From Gammaproteobacteria bacterium (GTDB lineage: Bacteria; Pseudomonadota; Gammaproteobacteria; VBWC01), in contig VBWC01000001.1 in the NCBI GenBank assembly GCA_006218035.1, forward strand, positions 103,259 through 167,258: 64,000 nt of DNA, read 5' to 3'. A program made the translations under genes and the position numbers. Of the stretch, positions 1-9,894 are shown in pieces. Below the pieces are notes generated by a model. It searched no databases. It saw only the letters and a program-made list of their open reading frames with translations, and was not told where the DNA came from. Each line of letters begins with the position of its first letter. Positions within the stretch are counted from its first letter, which is position 1.

Positions 1-2001
1 GCCCGCGATACCAGCGATAACGAACTGCGCGTGACGGTAGCACTGCCGGGCCGGAACCTGTCGATCAAGGTATGGCGGGCCCGCTCGGGTAATATCAATC
101 TCTACCTGCTCGATACCGACCTGCCGGAAAACTCCGATACCGATCGCCGTATTACCTATCAACTCTACGGCGGCGATATCACCACCCGGATACAGCAGGA
201 GATCGTGCTCGGCATCGGCGGCGTGCGCGCGTTGCGGGGCCTCGGACTGAAGCCGAGCGCGTGGCATATCAACGAAGGCCACTCGGCGTTCATGATCGTC
301 GAGCGCTGCCGCGAGCGTGTCAAACAGGGGCTGGACTTTCATACCGCGCTGGAACTGGTGGCCAATGGCACGGTGTTCACCACGCATACGCCGGTAGCGG
401 CCGGCCACGATATTTTCAGCGAGGAGCTGATGAAGAACTATTTCAGCGGTTTCGTCGCGGAAATGGGCATTTCAATGGCGGATTTTCTGAAACTCGGCGT
501 GACACCGGCCGATCACGGCGGTTTCAACCAGACCGCGCTCGCGTTGCGCGGCTCACGTTTTCACAACGGCGTCAGCCTCATCCACGGTCGCGTCGCGTCA
601 CGCATGGAGGGTTATATCTGGCCGCAGATTCCGCACGAGGAGAATCCGATCCGGCATGTAACGAACGGTGTTCATATCGCGACGTTTCTGGCGCGCGAGT
701 GGATCATTCTGTTCGACATGCGCTTTGGCGGCGACTGGCGCAATCAGCTGACCACCCCCGAGTTCTGGCACGCGCTCGACGATGTTCCCGATCACAGCTA
801 CTGGAGCATCAGGCAATCGCTCAAGTCCCAGCTGATCGAAGAAGTGTATCTGCGCATCACCCGGCAATACCGTCGCAACGAATACAGCCAGGCGCATATC
901 GAGCGCCTGACCCAGCATCTGATACCGCAGGAAACCGATATACTGACGATCGGCTTTGCCCGACGTTTCGCGACCTACAAGCGCGCCAACCTGCTGTTTA
1001 TGAATCTTGAGCGGCTGGCGCGCCTGGTGAATGACCCGGAACGCCCGGTGATTTTTGTTTTTGCAGGGAAGGCCCATCCCCATGACCTGCCGGGCCAGCA
1101 GATGATCCAGTTCATCCACGAGGTGTCGCAGCGTCCGGAATTCGAAGGCAAGATACTGCTGTGCGAAGGCTATGACATGGCGCTGGCGCGACGGCTCGTC
1201 AGCGGTGTGGACGTCTGGCTGAACACGCCCGAGTATCCGCTCGAGGCAAGCGGCACCTCGGGCGAAAAAGCCGGCCTGAACGGCGTCATCAATCTGAGCG
1301 TGCTCGACGGCTGGTGGGGCGAGGGTTACAACGGCGAGAACGGCTGGGCGATTACGCCCCACGGCCCCAGTTACGATTCACACTCGCGCAACCGCGCCGA
1401 ATCCAACGAGTTGCTCGACATCATCGAGGAACAGATCATCCCGCTCTATTACGAGCGCAACGGGCACGGCTACTCGGAAGGCTGGGTAAAAAAATCCAAG
1501 GCGTCGATGAAATCCATCCTGCCCCGTTACAACTCACAGCGCATGGTCATGGACTATGTCCGGGAGTATTACAGTGTCGCGTCGCGCCAGTGCGAGAAAC
1601 TGAAAAAGAATGACGGTGCCGCCGCCAGGGACCTCGCCCGCTGGAAGGAAAAAGTCATGCTGGCGTGGCCCAGTATCCGTATCCGGCGCGTCGACCAGCC
1701 GCGGCCCTATATCGTATCCACCGACACATTGCCGGTGGAAGTCGCGGCACAGCTGAACGGACTGGACACCACGGACGTTATCATCGAATGCCTCGTCGGC
1801 AGCGAATCGGAACAGGGCGAATTCATCGCGCATTCGTGCCACAAGCTCACCGGTCGCGGCACCAATGAAACGGGGGAAACCTTGTTCGGGCTCGACCTGG
1901 AGCCAACGTTGCCGGGGCTGCAGTACTACAAACTGCGCGCCTACCCGCATCATAAACTGCTGGCGCATGAGTTCGAACTCGGCTGCATGTTGTGGATATA
2001 A
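1..2001 (+). CDS. glgP: Alpha-glucan (glycogen) phosphorylase, 5' end outside the window
   Basis: GT35 phosphorylase, which releases glucose-1-phosphate from alpha-1,4-glucan using pyridoxal phosphate. The reading frame is open from base 1, so the first in-frame GTG at base 31 is an internal valine and not the start. Compared with the roughly 850-residue family of this short bacterial type, about the first 180-200 residues are missing. Visible landmarks are 'LYLLDTDLPEN', the 'HINEGHSAF' substrate loop near the N-terminus of the fragment, and 'GTSGEKAGLNG' followed by 'LDGWWGEGYNGENGW'. The lysine in this last stretch is the expected PLP attachment residue. It converges on malQ with a 35-bp gap. 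Family assignment is secure; the gene symbol follows the family. Confidence 0.93.
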   Translation, partial: ARDTSDNELRVTVALPGRNLSIKVWRARSGNINLYLLDTDLPENSDTDRRITYQLYGGDITTRIQQEIVLGIGGVRALRGLGLKPSAWHINEGHSAFMIVERCRERVKQGLDFHTALELVANGTVFTTHTPVAAGHDIFSEELMKNYFSGFVAEMGISMADFLKLGVTPADHGGFNQTALALRGSRFHNGVSLIHGRVASRMEGYIWPQIPHEENPIRHVTNGVHIATFLAREWIILFDMRFGGDWRNQLTTPEFWHALDDVPDHSYWSIRQSLKSQLIEEVYLRITRQYRRNEYSQAHIERLTQHLIPQETDILTIGFARRFATYKRANLLFMNLERLARLVNDPERPVIFVFAGKAHPHDLPGQQMIQFIHEVSQRPEFEGKILLCEGYDMALARRLVSGVDVWLNTPEYPLEASGTSGEKAGLNGVINLSVLDGWWGEGYNGENGWAITPHGPSYDSHSRNRAESNELLDIIEEQIIPLYYERNGHGYSEGWVKKSKASMKSILPRYNSQRMVMDYVREYYSVASRQCEKLKKNDGAAARDLARWKEKVMLAWPSIRIRRVDQPRPYIVSTDTLPVEVAAQLNGLDTTDVIIECLVGSESEQGEFIAHSCHKLTGRGTNETGETLFGLDLEPTLPGLQYYKLRAYPHHKLLAHEFELGCMLWI

Positions 2002-2008
2002 ACGGCGG

Positions 2009-2026
2009 CGGCGCATTCGTGCGCCG
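2009..2026. other. UUCG-tetraloop hairpin between convergent glgP and malQ
   Basis: A perfect 7-bp stem (cggcgca/tgcgccg) closes a ttcg loop in the 35-bp gap between the two convergent stop codons. No U-tract follows on either strand, so it is not a classical intrinsic terminator. It could stabilise both 3' ends or act as a weak bidirectional terminator, which is inference. Confidence 0.45.
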
Positions 2027-2036
2027 GCCCGGGCCG

Positions 2037-3581
2037 TCAGGCGCCGGCAGGCAGCTCCTTCGCCTTACGGCGATCCGCTGCCGCCGCCGGTGTAACGCCA
2101 AGGCGTTCATACAGTTCCGCCAGATGACGCAGGCGCGCGACATTGTCGTCCGTGACCTGCTCCCACTCGAATCGCCATAGCCAGTTTCCCTCGGTCGTAC
2201 CGGGCCGGTTCGTCCGGTGCTCACCACCGAGCATCAATACGTCCTGCATCGGCACCATCGCCAACTGCGCGATGCTGCTGTAGGCACAGCGGATCAACGG
2301 CCACGGCATCGGATCGCCTGGCAGCCCGAGATAATCGTCGACCTTGCGGCGCAGGTCATCGCCGAGCGATGTATACCAGCCCAGTGTCGTGTCGTTGTCG
2401 TGCGTACCGGTATAGACAACACTGTTGATCTCGTGATTATGCGGCAGGTAGGGATTATCCGGCCCGCCGTCGAATGCGAATTGCAGTATTTTCATACCAG
2501 GCAGCGAAAACTTTTTGCGCAACGCATCTACCTCTGGCGTGATCAGGCCAAGATCCTCCGCAACCAGTGGCAACGGGCCGAAATGCCGCCGTAACGCGCT
2601 GAACAAGGCCTCGCCGGGTGCCGTCACCCAGCGGCCATTGATGGCTGTCGGGCTGTCGGCCGGTATCTCCCAATACGCTTCGAATCCGCGAAAGTGATCG
2701 ATGCGGATCAGATCGACCAGTTCGCGCTGTGTCTGCACCCGCTCGATCCACCAGCGGAAACCGTTAGCTGCCATCGCGCTCCAGCGGTAATGCGGATTTC
2801 CCCAGCGCTGCCCGGTCGCCGAAAAGTAATCCGGCGGCACACCGGCAACGACACGCATGTGGCCGGTTTCATCCAGCTCGAAATATTCCCGCCGGCTCCA
2901 GACATCGGCGCTGTCATAGGCAACGAAAATCGGCATATCGCCGAACAGCCATATGCCGCGCTGGTGCGCGTAGTTTTTCAGCGCCTGCCATTGCCGGAAA
3001 AACACGAACTGCTCGAAGCAAACCTGATGAATGAACCGCGCCAGCCGGCGTGACGCCTCGTCCAGTGTGGCGGCGGCACGATCGCGCTGCTCGACCGGCC
3101 AGCGATCCCATTCCGCGCCGCGATTTTCCTTACGCAACGCCTGATATAGCGCGTAATCGCGCAGCCAGTGATGATGCGTGTCGATAAACAGCGCGAGTGC
3201 CGCATGGTCACGCCTGTCCGCCTTTTCAAGGAATCCCGCATGCGCCCGCGCCAACAGAGCGCGCTTTTGCACGACCCGATCGGTCGAATGCGCCTGAAAG
3301 TTCGCCACGGCGAACGGCGCGTCGAGCCAGCCGGCATCGATCAACGCGTCGATACTGATCAACAGCGGGTTGCCGGCATGCACCGAAAGACATTGATAAG
3401 GCGAACCGTCGATATGCGTCGGGCCCAGCGGCAGCATCTGCCAGACGGTCTGACCGCAGGCCTGCAGAAAATCGACGAATCGATAGGCGTCGCCCCCCAG
3501 GTCGCCATTGCCCCACCGCCCCGGCAACGACGTCGGATGAAGTATCACCCCGGCTCGACGCTGATCGAGGGGATGGTTCAC
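2037..3581 (-). CDS. malQ: 4-alpha-glucanotransferase (amylomaltase), GH77
   Basis: Cytosolic enzyme that transfers alpha-1,4-glucan segments between maltodextrins, recycling the short chains left by phosphorylase. The 514-residue length is typical of GH77. Visible motifs are the N-terminal 'GVILHPTSLPG', the nucleophile region 'LIRIDHFRGFEAYWEIP', the acid/base Glu in 'VAEDLG' and the third carboxylate in 'YTGTHDNDTTLGWY'. Its ATG overlaps the stop codon of the upstream GH57 gene by 4 bp (ATGA type), so the two are probably translationally coupled in a glgC-GH57-malQ operon. Start choice follows that overlap. Confidence 0.95.
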   Translation of the reverse strand: MNHPLDQRRAGVILHPTSLPGRWGNGDLGGDAYRFVDFLQACGQTVWQMLPLGPTHIDGSPYQCLSVHAGNPLLISIDALIDAGWLDAPFAVANFQAHSTDRVVQKRALLARAHAGFLEKADRRDHAALALFIDTHHHWLRDYALYQALRKENRGAEWDRWPVEQRDRAAATLDEASRRLARFIHQVCFEQFVFFRQWQALKNYAHQRGIWLFGDMPIFVAYDSADVWSRREYFELDETGHMRVVAGVPPDYFSATGQRWGNPHYRWSAMAANGFRWWIERVQTQRELVDLIRIDHFRGFEAYWEIPADSPTAINGRWVTAPGEALFSALRRHFGPLPLVAEDLGLITPEVDALRKKFSLPGMKILQFAFDGGPDNPYLPHNHEINSVVYTGTHDNDTTLGWYTSLGDDLRRKVDDYLGLPGDPMPWPLIRCAYSSIAQLAMVPMQDVLMLGGEHRTNRPGTTEGNWLWRFEWEQVTDDNVARLRHLAELYERLGVTPAAAADRRKAKELPAGA

Positions 3582-5296
3582 GTTGTCTTCCCGCCCTCCG
3601 TGGACTTGCGCATGACACCGCCGCGCGCCGCGTCGCCGCCACCGTGGCTGACGACGTGCGACAGGTTTTCCGGCGGCTCCTCGCCGATAATTTGATAAAG
3701 ACTCGCGAGATGAATGCGATAGAGACGCTCGAAATCGCTGACGCTCCCGGCCGGGTTTTCATCGCCGAACCACCAGCACCAGTCGGAACCCTCGCACACG
3801 GCGAGTTGCCGTGCCGCCGCCGCCTTCACATCGTCGGCTAATCGTCCCGACGCCACGGCCGTGTCGAACGCCCGCTTGGCCTCGCACAACATGTCCCAGC
3901 CGCGGTTCTTGTCCGCCGAGCCAATCCAGGTCGAGAACGTGCCGTACACCCAGCTGCCCGCAACGACGCCGGGCAAGGATTGGGGCTCCTTGATACCACC
4001 CAGCGCGTCAGAAAACGTCGTCAGTTCCAGGCGAGGATGACTGGCAAGGCGTGCGTACAGCGCCTTCAGAAAATGATAGCCGTTCTCCGGATAGTATTCC
4101 CATGCGTTTTCACCATCGAGGATGATGGACACCACACTGTCAGGCTCCGCCGCGCAGTGGTTGGCAATCGTCTCAAGATGCGCAACAAGATTGGCCACCG
4201 CATCGTCGGCGTGCCAGTCGGAATAGGTAAAACCGATCAGATCGGACAGGCCGTCGTCACGAAAGAAACAGGTGATTGCGTCACCCTTGCCGATGCGGTA
4301 GGAACGATGCAGCCGGCGGTCATGGTTATTTTCGATGCCGTGTTTTTTGATCGTGTTCTGAAACACACCCTGGCCGGTCGCCGCCCATTTGAAGCCATAA
4401 CGCGCCAGCAGCTCGAGCGCCTTGGTGCTGACCCCGCCCTCCGCCGGCCAGCATCCGGCGGGCGTGAAGCCGAATTGCCGCCTGAACGTCGCGATGCCTT
4501 CCTCGATATGGTAATTGGCACGGTCCATACCGCCGGGATACCGGCTCATGACCGGCATACGCACATCGGGCGTCGCCTCGGCAGCCGCACCCAGATCCAG
4601 CAGCAGCGGCAATATCGGATGCGCATACGGGGTCACTGACAACTCCACCTGACCGCGCTCGGCCAGCGCGCGATACCGGCCAATCACCGCGGACATCAGC
4701 TCGCCGATGATAACAAGCAATTCGCGCCGCTCGTGCAAGGTGTACGTGCTGCCCTTCTCGATCAGGCGCTTGACGCGCGCATCGCTGCGCCGGACGGTTT
4801 CACCCAGCCACGCCAGGTGATACCAGACAACGATATCGACCAGGTATTGCTCGTCGATGTACTTCAGTGTCTGCGGCTGCTTGATCAACCCGTCAGCGAT
4901 CTCCGCGAGCTGACGAAACGGCGCGAACCGGTTGATCAACCGGTGGCGGTTCACCTTCAGGCACGCCTTGATCAGCGCCATGCGCTCTTCCGGTACCACC
5001 GGCAGCGCCGGCATATCCAGTGCCGCCAGCAGTGGATCGCTGATAACCCCGCGGTCGTTAAGAAACGCCTGTATCTGTTTCGTGTAGTCGTCGATCTGCT
5101 CGAGCAGGATCGGCGCAAAATTGACTACGGCCCGGGCGCCCGGCGTATTCTCCAGAACGACGGCCATGTCGACGTAATCCTTGATTGCGTGCAGATAGGT
5201 CCATGGCAACTGGTAGGTACCACTGAGCCGGTCGCGGTATTCCGGCTGGTGCATGTGCCAGCACAACACCACCTTGAGCCGGGCTTCAGACGACAT
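3578..5296 (-). CDS. Glycoside hydrolase family 57 protein (alpha-amylase/alpha-glucanotransferase-like)
   Basis: Predicted intracellular GH57 enzyme acting on alpha-glucans. The N-terminus shows '[14 protein letters not shown]', the usual first GH57 conserved block with its two histidines. '[21 protein letters not shown]' is compatible with the region carrying the nucleophile in this family, and 'YSDWHADDA' and '[13 protein letters not shown]' are compatible with the acid region. These catalytic assignments are by motif position only. The ORF track begins at a TTG (5314). I chose the ATG seven codons later, which overlaps the glgC 3' end by 11 bp. The gene sits between glgC and malQ in one operon, so a role in glycogen or maltodextrin remodelling is likely. 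Exact activity (amylase, branching or transferase) cannot be read from sequence. Confidence 0.85.
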   Translation of the reverse strand: MSSEARLKVVLCWHMHQPEYRDRLSGTYQLPWTYLHAIKDYVDMAVVLENTPGARAVVNFAPILLEQIDDYTKQIQAFLNDRGVISDPLLAALDMPALPVVPEERMALIKACLKVNRHRLINRFAPFRQLAEIADGLIKQPQTLKYIDEQYLVDIVVWYHLAWLGETVRRSDARVKRLIEKGSTYTLHERRELLVIIGELMSAVIGRYRALAERGQVELSVTPYAHPILPLLLDLGAAAEATPDVRMPVMSRYPGGMDRANYHIEEGIATFRRQFGFTPAGCWPAEGGVSTKALELLARYGFKWAATGQGVFQNTIKKHGIENNHDRRLHRSYRIGKGDAITCFFRDDGLSDLIGFTYSDWHADDAVANLVAHLETIANHCAAEPDSVVSIILDGENAWEYYPENGYHFLKALYARLASHPRLELTTFSDALGGIKEPQSLPGVVAGSWVYGTFSTWIGSADKNRGWDMLCEAKRAFDTAVASGRLADDVKAAAARQLAVCEGSDWCWWFGDENPAGSVSDFERLYRIHLASLYQIIGEEPPENLSHVVSHGGGDAARGGVMRKSTEGGKTT

Positions 5297-6551
5297 GGTG
5301 GGTGCGCTGACCAAGCATATCGGGAGTCACCAGCACAACGCCGCCGGGCGATACGTAAAACCGCTTGGCGTCTTCCTTCCGGTCCTCGCCGATCACCGTT
5401 TCCGGCGGCACGTGACATCCCGAATCGAACACCACCTTTTTCAACCGGCAACGTTCGCCAATATCGACGTTCGGCAACACAACGCAGTCCTCGACGTAGG
5501 AGTAGGACCGCACATAAACATTTGAAAACAGCAGCGAACGCCGCACCACCGCGCCCGACACGATAGATCCGCCGGATATCATCGAATCGACCGCCATCCC
5601 GCGCCGGTTCTCGTCGTCAAACACAAACTTCGCCGGCGGCAGTTGCGCCTGGTGGGTCCAGATCGGCCAGCGGTCATCATAGAGATTCAGCTCGGGGGTC
5701 ACGCCGATCAATTCCATATTCGCCTCCCAGAAGGCATCCACAGTACCGACATCGCGCCAATAGGCCTGCTTGCCGGTTTCGTCGCGAAACGGGTGGGCAA
5801 ACACGCGGTAATTGTGGATAACGGACGGGATAATGTCCTTGCCAAAGTCGTGGTTCGACGACGAGGTGTATGCGTCCTTGAACAACTGTTCGTACAAAAA
5901 ACCGGTCGAGAAAATGTAGATGCCCATCGAGGCCAGCGCCATGTTTTCGCGTCCGGGCACGCCTTCGGGCTGTTCCGGCTTCTCGATAAAGCGCGTAATG
6001 CGGTCGTCGGTATCCACCGACAGCACGCCAAACGCCTTCGCCTGCTCCAACGGCACCTCGATACATCCGACGGTCAGGTCGGCCTGGCGTTCCACATGCG
6101 CGGCGATCATCGTTCCGTAATCCATTTTATAGATATGGTCACCGGCGAGAATCAGCACGTAAACCGGGTTATGGCTGCGAATAATATCGATGTTCTGATA
6201 AACCGCATCAGCGGTCCCCGCGTACCATGACGTTTCTATCCGCTGCTGCGCCGGCAGCAATTCGACGAACTCATTGAAATTTCCACGCAGAAATCCCCAA
6301 CCCTGCTGGATATGGCGTATCAACGAATGGGCCTTGTACTGTGTCAGCACACCGATACGGCGTATGCCCGAATTGACGCAGTTCGATAGCGGAAAGTCGA
6401 TAATGCGGAACTTGCCGCCGAATGGCACGGCTGGTTTGGCTCGCCACATTGTCAAATGCTTGAGGCGTGACCCGCGGCCACCCGCCAGAATCAGCGCCAG
6501 GGTATCGCGTGTCAGTCGGCTGACAAATCGCGTGCTGTGGTTGGTTTGCAT
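5286..6551 (-). CDS. glgC: Glucose-1-phosphate adenylyltransferase (ADP-glucose pyrophosphorylase)
   Basis: Makes ADP-glucose from ATP and glucose-1-phosphate, the committed step of bacterial glycogen synthesis. The 421-residue length matches GlgC. The nucleotidyltransferase motif '[17 protein letters not shown]' is followed by '[20 protein letters not shown]', and 'FIEKPE' lies further on. A left-handed beta-helix-like C-terminal part begins near '[14 protein letters not shown]'. A GAGGG Shine-Dalgarno lies 9 nt before the ATG. It is the first gene of the glgC-GH57-malQ operon and is divergent from glgB. Allosteric control by glycolytic intermediates is known for the family and is not read here. 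No glgA is in the window, so it may lie upstream of glgP or elsewhere. Confidence 0.96.
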   Translation of the reverse strand: MQTNHSTRFVSRLTRDTLALILAGGRGSRLKHLTMWRAKPAVPFGGKFRIIDFPLSNCVNSGIRRIGVLTQYKAHSLIRHIQQGWGFLRGNFNEFVELLPAQQRIETSWYAGTADAVYQNIDIIRSHNPVYVLILAGDHIYKMDYGTMIAAHVERQADLTVGCIEVPLEQAKAFGVLSVDTDDRITRFIEKPEQPEGVPGRENMALASMGIYIFSTGFLYEQLFKDAYTSSSNHDFGKDIIPSVIHNYRVFAHPFRDETGKQAYWRDVGTVDAFWEANMELIGVTPELNLYDDRWPIWTHQAQLPPAKFVFDDENRRGMAVDSMISGGSIVSGAVVRRSLLFSNVYVRSYSYVEDCVVLPNVDIGERCRLKKVVFDSGCHVPPETVIGEDRKEDAKRFYVSPGGVVLVTPDMLGQRTHHVV

Positions 6552-6898
6552 CGACTAGCCCTCGGTCTCCCTCTCATTACGGGCGTTCATTAAATGCCGG
6601 AGTCTTGTTTTCCACTGGTTCTGCCGGCCCACGCACCCCTGCCGCGTCACCTGCCGAACATCACAGCGTGATTCATCGATACCGGCCGATGACGCACTCA
6701 CCAATCACGCCTGTCGCCCGAAATACACCCATCCCGTCACGCATGTCATCGCAGAGCCGCAAACAACCTGTTATCTGCGATTATGTTACCATATCAACAT
6801 CTGCAATCGGGGCTTTTGTCAATGTTGAATGCCCGTGCGCCGGTATGATTCCACCGCCTATTCATGAGCGTCTTACACAGGATACGGGGCCTTGATTT
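6552..6898. other. Divergent glgC/glgB control region (347 bp)
   Basis: Holds no convincing gene. The 96-residue plus-strand ORF inside it is Pro/Ser/Thr-rich, matches no family I know and has no Shine-Dalgarno. The gap must carry the promoters of glgC (minus) and glgB (plus). An AT-rich patch around 6770-6800 is the most promoter-like part, and a TATGAT hexamer lies near 6844. I could not pair a good -35 with it. Confidence 0.5.
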
Positions 6899-9109
6899 AT
6901 GAAGCCGCAACCTGCTGATAACCAGAGTCCGTCCGCGACTTCCCGACTGCCGGATGAGATCGTCCGCATCCTTGAGGCGCGCCATCACGACCCGTTTGCC
7001 GTGCTTGGCAAACATCGTCACGGCGACGACGAGGTAATTCGCGTTTTCATTCCTTACGCGGCAACCGCCCGGCTTCCCGATCAGAAACTCCCGCTGGAGC
7101 GTCTCGCCAGCTCGGATCTGTTCGAGTGGCGCGGCGCGGCCGGAACGGTGCCGGATCGGTACGCGATCGAGTGGCGCGATGGCCGTGGCGATGTGCAGCG
7201 CCGTTTCGATCCGTATTGTTTCCCGCCCCAGATCAGCGAGTTCGATCTGCACCTGTTCGGCGAAGGCAAACACTGGCACGCCTACCGTTTTCTGGGCGCC
7301 CATCCGCATGCAGTCGATGGTGTGCACGGCGTGCTGTTCGCGACCTGGGCGCCGAGCGCCGAGCGCGTCAGCGTCGTCGGCGACTTCAATCAATGGGACG
7401 GCCGCAGCCATCCGATGAGGGTGCGCGGCGGCAGCGGCATCTGGGAGTTGTTTATTCCCGGCCTTGCCAAGGGAGAGCTATACAAGCTTGAGATCCGTAA
7501 CCGCACGCATGGCAGCATCCATCTGAAGTCCGATCCGTATGCGCAGCGCTTCGAAATACGACCCAGCACGGCATCAATCGTTGCTGACGACAAGGCGTTC
7601 GCCTGGAGCGACGATCACTGGATGACGACGCGGGTTGCCCATGACTGGCTGCACGCGCCAATGTCGATCTACGAGGTTCATCTCGGATCCTGGCAACGCG
7701 GCCCACAAGGCGAATTTCTCAATTACCGCGAGCTGGCCCATCGGCTGGTCGAACATGTCGGTAACCTCGGCTTTACGCATATCGAATTGCTGCCGGTTAC
7801 CGAACACCCGCTTGACGCCTCATGGGGTTACCAGACGATCGGCTATTACGCCGTAACCAGCCGTCACGGCACGCCGGATGATTTCCGTTACTTCGTCGAC
7901 TACTGTCACCGCAACGGCATCGGGGTGCTGCTCGACTGGGTGCCCGGACATTTCCCGAAGGACCCGCACGGCCTGGCGCGATACGACGGCAGTGCGCTCT
8001 ATGAACATGAAGACCCGCGCATTGGCGAGCACCGCGAATGGGGCACATTGATCTTCAATTACGGCCGCAACGAGGTAAAAAACTTTCTGTTATCCAGCGC
8101 GCTGTTCTGGCTTGACGAGTGTCATATCGACGGGTTGCGCGTCGACGCAGTGGCATCGATGCTGTATCTGGATTATTCACGGGAACCCGGCGACTGGCTG
8201 CCCAACCGCTACGGTGGCAAGGAAAACATTGAGGCGATCGATTTCATACGACAGCTGAACGAGGTGACGCACGACCAGCATCCCGGCACGATGGTAATTG
8301 CCGAGGAATCGACGTCGTGGCCGATGGTGTCCCGGCCCGTATGGCTCGGCGGACTCGGATTCAGCATGAAATGGAATATGGGCTGGATGCACGACACGCT
8401 TGAATACATGAGCAAGGATCCGATTTACCGTCACTACAATCACAACGTGCTGACGTTCAGTCAGCTGTACGCGTATACGGAAAATTTCGTCCTGCCGTTC
8501 TCACATGACGAAGTGGTACACGGTAAGGGCTCGATGCTGAACAAGATGCCCGGCGATGAATGGCAGCGTTTCGCCAATCTGCGCCTGCTTTACACGTATA
8601 TGTTCACCCATCCCGGCAAGAAGCTGCTGTTCATGGGCTGCGAGTTCGGCCAGGGACAGGAATGGAATTTCGACGCAGCGCTGGACTGGTACGTGCTCGA
8701 CTACCCGTTACATCAAGGCATACAGAAGCTGGTGCAGGATCTCAACCGAATCTATACCACGACCGATGCGCTGCATCAACACGACTTCGAAGGGCAGGGT
8801 TTCGAGTGGATCGATTGTCACGATGCGGGACAATCGACCTTGTCGTATCTGCGCCGCAGCGGCGCTCAAGTGGTGGCTGTCATCCTGAATTTCACGCCGG
8901 TACCGCGCGAGGGTTACCGCATCGGCGTACCCTGTGCCGGTGCTTATCGTGAGGTACTCAATTCGGACGCGAGCTGTTATGGCGGAGGTAATATCGGTAA
9001 CGCCGGGCTTGTGTACGCGAGCGACCAACCCTGGATGGGGCGTCCGTACTCGCTATCGATTACGCTGCCACCGCTGGGGGCGATCGTGCTGCAACCCACC
9101 GGCGGCTGA
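6899..9109 (+). CDS. glgB: 1,4-alpha-glucan branching enzyme, GH13
   Basis: Cuts alpha-1,4 chains and re-joins them as alpha-1,6 branches in glycogen. The 736-residue length fits the long bacterial GlgB with an N-terminal region ('[11 protein letters not shown]'), then a CBM48 module ('[22 protein letters not shown]'). The GH13 barrel follows: '[14 protein letters not shown]', nucleophile in '[15 protein letters not shown]', acid/base in '[10 protein letters not shown]' and the third Asp in '[15 protein letters not shown]'. It is transcribed divergently from glgC. The ATG is the first reasonable start; the upstream 'gatacggggcc' is only a modest ribosome binding site. Confidence 0.97.
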   Translation: MKPQPADNQSPSATSRLPDEIVRILEARHHDPFAVLGKHRHGDDEVIRVFIPYAATARLPDQKLPLERLASSDLFEWRGAAGTVPDRYAIEWRDGRGDVQRRFDPYCFPPQISEFDLHLFGEGKHWHAYRFLGAHPHAVDGVHGVLFATWAPSAERVSVVGDFNQWDGRSHPMRVRGGSGIWELFIPGLAKGELYKLEIRNRTHGSIHLKSDPYAQRFEIRPSTASIVADDKAFAWSDDHWMTTRVAHDWLHAPMSIYEVHLGSWQRGPQGEFLNYRELAHRLVEHVGNLGFTHIELLPVTEHPLDASWGYQTIGYYAVTSRHGTPDDFRYFVDYCHRNGIGVLLDWVPGHFPKDPHGLARYDGSALYEHEDPRIGEHREWGTLIFNYGRNEVKNFLLSSALFWLDECHIDGLRVDAVASMLYLDYSREPGDWLPNRYGGKENIEAIDFIRQLNEVTHDQHPGTMVIAEESTSWPMVSRPVWLGGLGFSMKWNMGWMHDTLEYMSKDPIYRHYNHNVLTFSQLYAYTENFVLPFSHDEVVHGKGSMLNKMPGDEWQRFANLRLLYTYMFTHPGKKLLFMGCEFGQGQEWNFDAALDWYVLDYPLHQGIQKLVQDLNRIYTTTDALHQHDFEGQGFEWIDCHDAGQSTLSYLRRSGAQVVAVILNFTPVPREGYRIGVPCAGAYREVLNSDASCYGGGNIGNAGLVYASDQPWMGRPYSLSITLPPLGAIVLQPTGG

Positions 9110-9135
9110 TAACATCGGCAGCGCGGCCACGCCAA

Positions 9136-9810
9136 TTACAGCGTGGACATCAGCAGGCCGAGGGCCACCGGCCACAACCATTGCGCCCACGGCGGCGGCA
9201 CCGGCCGGTCGATCACCAACGTCTGCAACCGCTCCGTTTCGGCCGTATACAGCGCGTGCCGGAATAAATCTACCGCCACCTCCCGCGCCTGCCCGATAGC
9301 GCCCGTGCGCGTCGATAACCGCTCACGCCGTTGGCGCACGCTTTGCTGCATCGCCGCCACTTTGTCCAGCACCAGCGTCGCTCTCACCGCCAGACGCTCG
9401 CTGGCAGTACCGCCCTGGCCGAACGGCGATGCCAGCCAGTAAATGGCGCCGAGCAACTGCTCGCGCGACGTCGACTGCAACAGCAGGTTGACGGCGCACA
9501 CGATCAGCACCAGCACCGCGATACGCAGCGTCCCGTCACGCATCCCCGCAACCGTCGGCACCCATGGATCGAGAAACTGCAACCACGCGGGAGACTCGCC
9601 GGGTGTAAACCACAGAAATACGAACAGGATCGACAGCAGAAACCAGCGCAGGCGGCGCAACATGAACAGCGCCGGACGAAGCGGCGTACCCGACATCCAG
9701 TAAGCCACGGTCAGTGTCGCAACCGCTGCAATCAGCGCGTGAAAAGCGGCAGTGGCGACGCATGTCACGAACACACAGAGCAATACGATACGAACTACCG
9801 GATGAATCAT
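9136..9810 (-). CDS. EcfT/CbiQ-like integral membrane protein
   Basis: Hydrophobic protein with about four or five membrane segments (for example 'IVLLCVFVTCVATAAFHALIA', 'LRWFLLSILFVFLWF', 'LRIAVLVLIVCAVNLLL'). A charged region follows, carrying 'VRATLVLDKVAAMQQSVRQRR', and then a C-terminal hydrophobic segment. This layout resembles the transmembrane subunit of energy-coupling-factor transporters, but no ECF ATPase is nearby, so the role is open. I chose the ATG at 9810 ('MIHPVV', typical of the family). An upstream GTG/ATG pair at 9879/9876, only 15-18 bp after the fimV stop codon, is a real alternative. It appears to be co-transcribed downstream of fimV. Confidence 0.6.
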   Translation of the reverse strand: MIHPVVRIVLLCVFVTCVATAAFHALIAAVATLTVAYWMSGTPLRPALFMLRRLRWFLLSILFVFLWFTPGESPAWLQFLDPWVPTVAGMRDGTLRIAVLVLIVCAVNLLLQSTSREQLLGAIYWLASPFGQGGTASERLAVRATLVLDKVAAMQQSVRQRRERLSTRTGAIGQAREVAVDLFRHALYTAETERLQTLVIDRPVPPPWAQWLWPVALGLLMSTL

Positions 9811-9894
9811 GGGCGTGTTGTGCGGTTCGGTCCCGAAAAACGCAGCGGCCAGTATGCTGGCCGCGGCAGGATACATCACGAAACAGCGGTGGCG

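Noticed and set aside
598-1362. 254-aa minus-strand ORF over glgP
   Set aside because: Shadow of the phosphorylase gene; no family motif.
6605-6895. 96-aa ORF in the glgC-glgB gap
   Set aside because: No Shine-Dalgarno, biased Pro/Ser/Thr composition and no similarity that I recognise. It ends 4 bp before glgB but shows no coupling signal.
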